From contig NC_079979.1 of the NCBI RefSeq assembly GCF_029852145.1, forward strand, positions 4,016,501 to 4,080,500: DNA of 64,000 nucleotides. The letters run 5' to 3'. The notes beneath the pieces were generated by a model. The model did not search any database, had not been told where the DNA came from, and worked only from the letters and a program-made list of their open reading frames with translations. Shown here one piece after another: positions 44,660 to 56,900 of this stretch. Origin of the DNA: Microplitis mediator (taxonomy: Eukaryota; Arthropoda; Insecta; Hymenoptera; Braconidae). A program made the translations under genes and the position numbers. Position 1 is the first letter of the stretch. Each line of letters begins with the position of its first letter.

Positions 44660-47600
44660 CTATTTTGTTTATTATTAGTTTTTAAAATAATTAAAGAAAC
44701 ATATTTACTGTGAGGAATATCTATCCGTACGAATGTTACATTCAAAGACTGTTACACATTCGAGGAACATTTTATAGGTATAATGTAGTACATTGCATAG
44801 CGAATGGGCTAGGTAAATTTATACGAGAAGTACAATGTTTTTATCTGGCTGAAATTCGATGAGGATTTTTTTTTATAATATAAAGTAACTTTTGAGGCCA
44901 TAAGACGTTAAAAAAAAACCGACTATTTTTTTTTTTTTCGAGTCTCTTATGAAAATTTGTTGGTTTAAGATGTTTTAAGGAGCCACTCCAAAAATCAGCT
45001 CGATAAAAATTTTTCAAGAGGTCGCTCACGAATTTTGAAAATATCAAAAATAATCGAAATTCGGATTTTTTAGTTCTAAACTTGAATATTAACTGATAAT
45101 ATGTAACTAATACTTTGAATTAGTTTTTGTATTTTTTTATAACTCAATTCCTGTCATTTCACTTAAATATAACTTTTGCATTACCGAAAATATACAGGAC
45201 AGCAAAAAAACCTAAAAATTGAATTAAAAAATAAAAAAGGATGTAAATAACTTATTATTCATATATCTCGGGTTGTATTTTTATTCATTATGATACAAAT
45301 TGATGGTGAAAAAATTGAGAAGCTTTATTATTAATATTCAAGGGTCGCTCGAAAACATCCGAAAGACAGTACTCGAAAACATTAAAAATTCTTGAGCGAC
45401 GGTAAAATATTTTAATTTTGGGCTGAAATTTTCAGCGTAGTCATGATTTCATAAATATAAACTATAGCTGCCACGAGAAAGAAGAAATTTAGACAAAAAA
45501 ATCCAAATTTCGATCATTTTTGATATTTTCAAAATTCGTGAGCAACCTAATGTTATTGAATTTTGATTTTGTCAACTATCAATCAAACTTAAATCCCCAC
45601 TACTTAAAAAATGTTCAAAGATTTCAGCAGTAATTTAAAAGTATAAATCGATATCGATTTATATACGAATATTTATAAGTTTATAGATAAATAGATTTGA
45701 TTATATCTATCTAATGAATTCTATTGTAATTTATGTACAAAACCAAATTCTTCATTAGGTGCATTATTTACGTAAGATGTATCAATTTGATTATTTGAGT
45801 TAAGTAATGCCATGAATTTTTCATAATTATAAGTGTATAGCAGACTAGAGGATCAGACTACAATCCAGCGATAACCAAAGTCAAGCAGCATCAACGTGGG
45901 ATATTAATTGGACGGGTGACCTCGAATTAAAATAGTAGTGAACGGATAGTAATTTTTTTTTTTTAATTTAAATTTAACCAACATTTATATTGATGAAGAC
46001 AATAAATCCTAATTAAATAACTTAATTAATAATTTACAGACATTCTAAATGAGATTCTAAAAATGACTATATTCGTTCATGCATGATTATATATAATCAG
46101 ATCTGGCCAATTTTTGGATCTGATCATATATAAGTGATTATATATAATTAGGCAAAATCATTTTTTTCCGGGCGTTTATTCATGAGTTAAAAAATTCATA
46201 AGCAAAAAACAAATTTGTCTTAAAATAATCAAACTTCAACCTTCAATATTTTTAAATGGTGAGATTTACGATAAAAATGTAAGAAACCTTTCTTGTAGAG
46301 CATTCAATTTTCCACAAAAAGTTCTACAATGTTTTGCTGTACGATTAATTAATGAGTGAGATATGAATTTTTTTCTAATGGACTGAGGAAAAAATCAAAA
46401 ACTGTAATGCAGAGGACCTTCCTATTGAAAACAAGAGCTCATTTTTAGTGAGAGTTTTCTAGAGGTGTCTAGCAACCAATTTTTCCGTGTAGCGAGTTAA
46501 AAAAAATAGTCGATTTTTTTGGCGCACCCTAATAATCATATATAATTGTGTACGATTATATATAATCATTAGGGGTGTGCGAATAATTCGAACTTACGAA
46601 TTATTCGTTCCGAATCGAATAATTCGAAAATTCCCGAATAATTCGAAAAAATTCAAATAATTCGAGAAATTTCAAATAATTCGAAAAATTTCGAATAATT
46701 CGGAAATTTTCGAATCATTCGCGAATAGCTCGAACAATTCGCGAATTATCGAAATATCGCTGGATTTTCGATTGTTTCCAATTTGAATTCCATTACATCA
46801 TGTATCAAAATATTCTACTTACGAATAATATACTTTTTGATTAAAAATCAATTACTCGGAGAAAACAATTGCTCAATTTCAATTTATGGTCATCTCTGTC
46901 AGTAACGTAAAAAATGTAGATACTAATATTGGCAAGAGATCTTTTGAATTCATTTTGGTTTTTATAACTATTAATTTCCGTTTGAAAAAAATTTATAATA
47001 AAAAAAGTTACACATGCAATATTTTAAAATTCTCTATAAAAAAAACTTGGAGAAATTAATTTCGAGAATTTCAAAATATTGCATGTGTAACCTTTTTCTT
47101 ATAAATTTTTTTCGAACGGAAATTAATAATTTTAAAAACCAAAATGAATTGAAAAAGTCTCTTGCCAACATTAGTATCTAGATTTTTTGTTACTGACAGA
47201 GATGACCATACATTGAAATCGAGCAATTGTTTTCTCCGGGTAATTGATTTTTAATCAAAAAGTATATTATTCGTAAGTAGAATATTTTGATACATGATGT
47301 AATGGAATTCAAATTGGAAACAATAGAAAATCCAGTGACATTTCGATAATTCGCGAGTTATTCGAACTATTCGGAAAATTTTCGAATTATTTTAAATTTT
47401 ACGAATTATTCTAAATTTTTCGAATTATTCTGGAAATCTCTAATAGTTCGAAAATTCGAATTATTCGATTCGAACGATATTCGCACACCCCTAATATATA
47501 ATTCTGTATAATTATATATAATTGTATAGAATTATATATGATTCTATATAAATCATATATAATTGTAAGGTACCGGCAGGTAATAAGGCCTAGCTAAGGG

Positions 47601-50600
47601 AGATTTTGAATAGAATCGAGAATATTGCATTTAATTATCGAAATGTATCATTAATCTTTATTTCAATACATTAGCCATAAAATATGATGAAGTAATGGTA
47701 ATTTATACCACAAACAAACAGAAAATTAAACTTTTACAAAAACCATACGAATAGGCCTTATTTTACTACGGTAGGGTAATAAGGCCTACGGATTGAACAA
47801 ACTGAAATAGTTTAATTATACTTAATAAAATTGGTATTAGCGATGAATCATCACTTAAATTTAGCAACAATACTTTTCTAAAGACAGAGGACTAGATTGC
47901 TTTGCTCAACAGCACTACAAACTATCAGTATCCTTTTTAAGAGTCAGAAGACTAGATTGTTTTTTATGATTTCTTCTGCGCTACGACATCATATGATGAA
48001 TGATGAAATATAGAAGACAGGGAACGTGGTATCGGGACTCTATAAACTTGTCGTAACATCTCTATGTAAGACCCTTCTACTAGAGTAGCCTTTAGCGGAG
48101 GCGGTTATTTTAAATATCATTTCTGTCACTTAGGCCTTATTACCCGCGGGTACCTTATATAATTATATATAAATTTTTTTACTCGGATATTCAACATACG
48201 TCTGATTTTTTCGAATCGTTATATCTGGAAAATAAGCCTTAAATCAGATGGGGGTAATATGTGGCATTAATTCTCGACTGTTCTCGCTATTTATTTTTTA
48301 ATTAATCAAAAATAATCATCGTGTCTATATACAAACACCAACATGAAAGTTGTTGGATTGATTGTACTACTCATTCCAAGTACATTTAGTGTCGAGATTA
48401 TTTGCTCTTGTGATAGTAGTAGAGTTTCCCGGGAAAAAATGATCAGACATGACCATGCCTGTTCATGTATGATCAGGCCTGAAATTAGACCTGATCATGC
48501 CTGTTCATGTATGATTAGGCCTGAGATTAGACATGATCAGGCCTGATCATACCTGATCATGCCTGTTCATGTCTAAAGCGGTAAATACAGTTCGGTCTGA
48601 TCATGCCTGTTCATACCTGTCCATGCCTGTTCATGTCTGTTCATGTCTGAAGCGTTGAATACACTCAGGCCTGATCATGTCTGTCCATGTCTGTTCATGC
48701 CTGTTCATGTCTGAATCGTTAAATACGCTCAGGCCTGATCATACCTGTCCATGCCTGTTCATGCCTGGTCATATATGTTCATGTCTGTTCATGGCTGTTC
48801 ATGTCTGCTCATAGATCTAAAATTTTGTTGACCAAGAATCTATCACGTATAAGATTTTTATTACTTGAAGTTCATACGAAACTTACTTTTCAACTAAATC
48901 TCTAAGGTCAGTGGGTAGCGAGTTACACTTTCGAGCGCAAGGTCCACGGTTCAAATCCTGCACACGCCCGAATTTTTTATTTTTTTTATTTTTATAGCAA
49001 TAATTATATACATGTATAATTGAATATAGTTATACATAATTATATATAATTATATAGGGCCATTTTTTATATATAATTTTTTTACCCGGATGGGCATGAA
49101 CAGACATGAACATACCTGATCAGACCTGAACATGCCTGATCAGGCCTGGTCAGGCATGGTCATTTTTCATGTCTGATCAGGCCTGAAGACTCATGCCTGT
49201 TCATGTCTGATCAGGTCTGATCATTTTTTCCCGGATTGTTTTTGAGAACGATTGATAATGACTTTGAAGAAATGTGATTTTGGATTCAAATGAGTTTGTT
49301 TATGACCCCTGTAACCAAACGCTATTGAGGAACACAGGAAACCATTTGCTTTTAGACAGATTATTAATCACCGAGCGTTAAACGGCTATTTAGGGTTTGC
49401 TTTGCAGATACAATAAAGCGTGATAATGAGACATGTGTAGAATAAAACATTAAATAACGTACTAAATATAATAAAAAGGATACGAAATCGGAAATTATGC
49501 GATGAAATATACTTCCTTGGTAACCATAACCTTTTTCATGAGTACAAAGACAACGAAAATTTTCGGCAGTTTTAGGAACAATGTCTGAACGTAACATCAT
49601 TATAATACGCCCCAATTCATGTTTACCGACACTTATATCAAAGTAAACCTGTGGATTACGTTTTTCTTTTACAGTTGTGGAAGGTATTTTACTCGTGACG
49701 TCATCTTTGTTGAGAGTTTCACCAGCATGTTCTTGTAACCAAGCATCATCAGCCCAAACAGGCTTAGATGAGCCTTCTTTTATACGTTGTGGTTTAGCTA
49801 TATTGACGCGTATTGTACGACCGAACAATTCCGAATCATTCTGCAACACATCAAATTAATTGATAATAATGATCAGATCTAATGAAAATTTTATTGGCAG
49901 TAGATAAAATTTAGATTTTAATAGAGTTATTACGATTTATATGTATGATAATGTAAAATCATGTATACATTATCAACTTCGATAATGAAGACAATTTGGA
50001 AATGTTACACATGATAATGAATAATCAGGGTTGCAAATTTTTTAATTAAAACAATTTCAATTATTATTATTAAAAAAATTAATAATTGACATGATTTGGA
50101 TCATTAATTTTTTTGAAAATGAGAAATGAAAAACATTTTAATTTTTATTTTAAAAAAAATAGTTAATGTAAATTATATTAATTAATTACTTTGTCCGAAA
50201 TTGTTAATTGAAACGATTTAAATGATTAATTTTTTCAAAAATGGTTAATTAAAAGTATTTTAATTAACCATTTTTGGAAAAATGTATAATTAGAAGTATT
50301 TCAATTTTTAATTTTTTGAAAAATAAGTAATGAAAAGTGTTTTAATTTTTTGAAAAATGGATAATTAAAAGTACTTTAATTTTTCAATTTGTGAAAAAAT
50401 GGATAATTAAAAGTATTTTAATTTATTAGTTTTGAAAGGACGAACACACACACGCGCGCTCACACACATGCACATACACAATCGCACGCACGCACGAATA
50501 TAAATGAAGGATTTAAATTTATCCTATTTCTTGTTTTAGAATTTTTACAACCTTGAATGGTAACCCTGGTGGAAATTTTTCGGAATTTTCCCTGAAAAAC

Positions 50601-50901
50601 TCAGTTCTAAAGTTCTAAAAACTTTTTCAAAGTTTTAAAGACTTTTTCAGAGTTTTTCAGAGAAAAGTCCGAAAAATTTCCACCAGAGAACAGTTACCAT
50701 CTTCGATTGTAACAAATATAATCTTGAATATATACAATTATCATTTTGATAGTATTCGTTACCATCATTAATTGTTACTGTTATCATTTTCAATGGTAAA
50801 ATTAATGATTATAATCACTGATAAATTTTATATTATTTCAAATAGTTAAAATTAAAAATTTTGTATCGTAAATAATATAATTAATTTCTCTCCGTGTATC
50901 A

Positions 50902-50938
<37 letters not shown>

Positions 50939-53900
50939 ATGTTTTATTTTTCAAATACTGTGGTGCAAATGTTTCAATCAAAAAAATTAAAATTGTGATT
51001 ATTAAAAAAATGAATAATTCGAATAATTTGAATTATTAATTTTTCATTAAATGGATAATTATAAGTATTTTGATATTTAATTTTTAAAAAATGGTTTAAT
51101 GAAACTTCGATTATTTTTCATTTCTCAAAAAATGGATAATGGAAAAGATTTAATTAATCCATGTCTCAAAAAATTGATAATGGAAAAAATTCAATTAATC
51201 CATTTTTCAAAAAATGGATAATGGTAAAAATTCAATTAATCCATTTTTCAAAAAATGGATTATGGAAGAAGTTTAATTCATTCATTTTTGAAAAAATTGA
51301 AAATGTAAGTTATTTTAATTTTTAATTAAATAAAAAATGACTAATGTATCTTATCGTAATTATTGAATTTAAACAAAAATGGATAATTACTATCTGATCA
51401 AATATTAAATTATAAAAAAATTAATAATTAAAATAATTTTAAATTAAACATTCATTTTTAATTTAACAATTAAATCGAAAATGCATTTAAAAAATAATGC
51501 ATTTTTTGCAACCCTGTGAATAATATTAATTCCGTCCCTTTGGAAATCTAGTTATATGCGCGGTAACCTTTTCTTTAATTTTAAAAGAAACTATAGACCA
51601 CCTAACTCATGGACACCTTGTAACAGTGCGTTTTAGATTTTCACCTTTAGAATCGGGCGCGAAAATTTAAATTTTCCTGGAGCGATCTATAATGCTAATA
51701 GTGTGTTATTTATACATTTTCACACTCTTTAGTTACCCAAGGCCCTGTATAAGGCCCGTTAGATCAAATTTGAACTAAGTTATAGACGGCAGTGGGGTAA
51801 TCCCATTTCGTCAAAATTTACTTTATATGATGATTTCGCGCAGCATGGGACCGCAAATTAGTCCCTGCGCATAATTAGTTGGGGTCAACGCAGGTTGGTG
51901 ACCCAGAGAACTGACCCGAGACGGACACTTGAGTTCGGTTAGCGAAAACGCACCGACGCAAAATTCTTTCTGCTCAAGTAATTATTTATTAGAACTTTTC
52001 TGTTGATATATTAAACTAAATTTATTTAACTTATTAGAAGTGATACGAAAACTTTCCGCTTGGTACTTTCATAATTTATTTGAATAAAAATTTAACTTGT
52101 TAATTGAGATACGTGGTGTTGCTTCGATACACCAAATTTAATATTGCACCTAAAGTTCGTTAATCTGGTCAAATAAATAAAACCAAAGTGTACAAAGTGA
52201 GTGGTGTGGTTTTTCTTCGTGTGCGACAACCTGCCGACGCGGATCCCAAGAGCCCGAGGAAACCTATTGGACACCAACATCACCAGGACCAAGCCGAGAA
52301 GAATCATCGACCAGTATCGTCAGTAAGCAGATCAAGATTCTGATAAGCTCTAAACAAATTTTATATAGATCTACGGATTATAATTCCTTTTTTCTCTCTT
52401 CAACATAACGCGAAATTTTACTATTAATAAATTCAATCCCACTACGTCCGATAAGCCTTCGCGAATCGAAACCATTAATTAATTTACTGATGGACGCATA
52501 TATTTATTTAATGAATTAATTTATATAATAAAAGGGGAAATTTTCTTTGTACATTTGGGATCTTGGTTAAATGAAAATTGTAAAATATTATTGAGTCTCT
52601 ACCAATTTAATTTCTTTTATCACCAGCGTCACATAGAATAAGGATTCTCTTTCAGCCGCGTGTCCGGTCAGAACGAGTAGACCTACTCCTAAGATAATTA
52701 TAAAAATTTTTCCGATTTCAGAACTAGCACGCAGAACATCTAAATTTATATTTACGATAATTAATTAATGAAATTGAATTTATTCGGGGAAATTAATTAA
52801 CTGTGGTCCGTGGCTACTGGACACGAAGTAGCCAAGGCCCACCGTTATACATTTTCTTCGACTAATATTATAACTATAATGTATCAAGAATAATTAAATT
52901 TTAATTCAAGTCGAATAATCTTGATTTGAAAATATTTATTCTGAATCAAAGTTATTTTATTTCCCTAGCAAGCCTGAGTTACCGTAAATTCACGGTATTT
53001 TTACCGTAAATCTACCGTAGAATACCGTAAAATTCGAGTAGATTTACCGTAAATTACGGTAAATCCACCGTAATTTACGGTCAATCGGTATTTTACGGTA
53101 GATTACCGTAATTTACGGTGGGTTTACCGTAATTTACCGTAATTTGGGTCCGTTAGAGTTTTAACCAAGTAAAAAAAACTATCAAAACAAGATGCTTTCT
53201 GTTTTAGTTGGTGAGTATAGTAAATTGTCACAATATATATTAACATTTCAAACCAAGAACTTTTTTTGCGTGGCAGAAGAATATTTACTCTCATTTTGAA
53301 AAAACAACATTATCGACTCAAGGTAACAGTCTATTGGAATGAACAATTTTTAATTTGAATTTAAATAAATTATATTCTTAATTTAATAAAATTACTTTTC
53401 TTGAATCATGTAAATATTTACTTGACCGCAGACATAAAATTCTCCGATTTAATATCTTCTTAAAAGAACATAATTACTTTTTTTATTAAGAAAATAATAT
53501 TTTGAATTGATGATTTCTTTTTCAACTGAAAAAAAATCGTAGTCTCGATTCAAAAGAATAAATCGTTCTACTTAAAAATATATATCGACCTATATATTTT
53601 TGAGTGAATTTAACCTAGTATAAATATTAAATGTTGTGAAGCAGGAAAGTGTGTTCGTATATTCAGAATATCACAATCCAGCAGTAGAGAGGATAAGGAA
53701 TAAACTTTCTCGATTGATGGTTTATGAACAAATTCACAAAAATAAATGGTTTGCTCATGGTAGGAATTAGGGAAGAGAATTCACCGGTGAAATAAATATT
53801 TTACTTATTTTACCAATTTTCAGCAGGTTATTTACCGGATAAATAACCAAGGTAGTTAATTTTGTTCCGTGGGTGGCGTTGATGTGCGATTGAAGATTGT

Positions 53901-56900
53901 ACAATGTAGACTAAAAATTATTAGCGATTATCTATTATCTTTCAATATTATTGAGTTAATAAATAAATAGTTAAAAATGATAAAAGTGAAACATTGATCA
54001 AGGTTATTCGCGGATCTTGTCGAATGCAGCTTTAGTATTGAAATACGACCTTCTGTAGAGTTCTGTTATAACAAAGTAGGTTGAACAGAAGAATTTGAGA
54101 TTCATCGCCCCAGGTTCGAATCTGCGGCATGCAATTCATTATTTTTTTTATTTTACTGAAGTTAGCCGACATTTTTAATTTTTTTTTTATTTGTTTTCAA
54201 TAATTAAATTAGAACAAAAAACATTTTTTTTAAATTGCACTTAAAGTTCATCAAGTTTTTTAAAAATAAAATTTATTTTTTATTTTTTTGTAATAATTTT
54301 TTCAATAAAAAAAAATTCAGTATGCCATAGTGCTTTTAAAACTTAGTATACTAAACTATATACACATTCGATGCAAGTAGATATTTATCATTCAAATAAA
54401 TATTTTACCAGTTAAATAGCCAAATAACTTACCGGTTAATAACCGGATATTTGTCCACTCGAATCACTACTAGGAATCGAACCCAGACCAATTCGGCATC
54501 ACGCGGAACTTTACCAGTTATGCTATCCGATCATTTCCTAAACGTTCGTTTATTTTACCCATATCCATTAAGCACACTGTACAATGTAGAGTCTACACTA
54601 CCGCCACTTTAGTATAGTTCAGTTAGCTTTCCCAAGAGAATTTTTGCGTTGAGCCGTGAGCGCCATTGCTGTTGGTTCAAATGTCTAGGTTCACTTGCCA
54701 CAACACAACAAAATACTTAAGCCGAGATATTTCTTACTATTGAGTTTAGTACTTTTAATTTTTGACTAGAATCACAGATCATCGCGATTCAACATTAATT
54801 ATTCTCACAGAAAGAATATTTTACTCTTCAAACAATTAATTTTATTTCGGGGCAAAATATTTAGTTTTCTCACTTTAAGAAAATATTTCTTAATTCAAGA
54901 AACATATATTATATCGACTGAATAAAAACACAATCTTATGCCAAGATGACTAAATTTAAGAAAATTTTGTTCTTGAACTAAGAAAATTTTCGTTTTCATT
55001 CAAAATTGCAAAAAATAATTTTGCGGCAAGAAAAAATTTCTTGCGCTACGATATCCTTTTTATCTGTGTAGATACATAAAGTGAGTTTTCTATTTATAAG
55101 CCTTAAACATACGATCAATATACCGTATAAATATATATATGATAAATGTATGATGTCGACAACATGCAGGATACGGGAAAATTTAATCTCATCATAACTA
55201 ACGATTTTTGTTTATTAGTTACTAGTTACCATATTGTCGATAGCCGCCAAAGCATCTTCAGCTAATTCAAATTCTATAAACGCAAATCCACGATGTTTTT
55301 CAGATTCATAATCAAGTGGTATTTGAATGTCAATTATTTCACCAAATGGTATAAATGCAGCATTAAGAATCTTTTCGTCAACTTCCTCAGCTAAACCACC
55401 TATAATTATAGAAAAGTATTTAATTTAGGTAATGGATATCTATAATAACATTTAATAAACATTGATAATAGAGAATTAAGAAAATAAAAAGTACATGCTG
55501 ATGATTTAGAATAATTTTTCATGCTATCACTGAGAGAAAAATGCATGGTTGTAGTAACCATAAAGGGATGAGTATGAAAAAATAAAAAGCTTAACTAATA
55601 TTTATAGTTTCTTGTACTATATCACAGTACCCGAACCTATTTGAAAGTAGTAGTATCAACTAAGCATTACTAACAATTTTTGTATTGTTATGGTAACTAT
55701 GTAATACTATTTCTCAGAATTTATACTTCAGCTTTATTCGAGTTTTATTGGCTAGCTAAATCAAGTGCAATATGAATTATTACTGGAGGCCTAATATTTA
55801 ATAATGCATTTTCAATGTCAAGTTTTTAAAATTAATCAGAAATCTATTTTTTTAAGAGCTTGACATTGAAATGGAAATAACTCGCAAACAACGCAGAATT
55901 TCGAAAAACTTTATTTGTAATAATTTGTAAGGAATAAAATTATCTACAAAAAAGTTCCTGTAATATTTTTTGATAAGATTGATAGTTTCGCCGGAAAAGT
56001 AAAAAAATCTCAAAATTTACTATAAATTTGACTTGAAGCTTAAATAACTTTTGAACAGTGGGATTTATCAAAAAATGATAAGAGGATTTTTTTGTAGAGC
56101 GTTCAGTTCCCTACATAAACATTTGTTGTGCATAAAAATCCGTTGATTGGTTTATGAGCTGGATAATTCTAAAAAAAAAAAATTTTTTTTCCCGTGTTAT
56201 TTCAATGGAAAATAGAAAAATGAATTGAGGCAAACCTTAATATCATTATTAAGAGCTCGGAATGGTACCACCATTTTTATTTTTAGTTATACTTTCAATT
56301 TTTGGATACCAAAAAAAAACAAAATTTTTTTTTTTTTTTTAAACACCCTAATCAACGTAAAAAAGCTGTCAATTTCTTGACTTTTTGGCATAAAAAAACT
56401 AATCGCTATTTGTCGACAAATCATTATAAAGTGCTATCGAAAAGTTACCAAAATGTTGCCATAAAGTTGTCTTTTTGAGACATAAAAAAGTTAACTTTTT
56501 GCAGGACATCAGTAGTGATATTTGTTGGAAAAAATCTGCCTTTTTACATCGCAAAATAAATGATAACATTTTTTCTTGTTAACTCTTTTGAAAAAAAAAA
56601 AAAAAAAAAAAAGATAAGATTAGGCCACTGAAGATGCGACCTCACGCAACATGTCTACCTAAAAATTTTAAGCTTTCTTAATTCGTAGTTATATCCGCTA
56701 AGCAGTAAAATATCAGGAATTTAGTGCTATATACAGTAGGGTGATCCAAAAAATAACAAATTTTTTTTTTTTACTTCCAAACAGGTTCAAAAGTTTCATT
56801 TAGATAAAAAAAGACGCCTGTAAAAATTAGAGCTCTTAATATTAACATTAAGAGGTTCCTCATCGCACTTTTCTATTTCCCATAAGAATAACATGGGAAA

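Noticed and set aside
45845..45935. A working 5S rRNA gene
   Set aside because: Only the internal control region is recognisable; the outer stem is missing.
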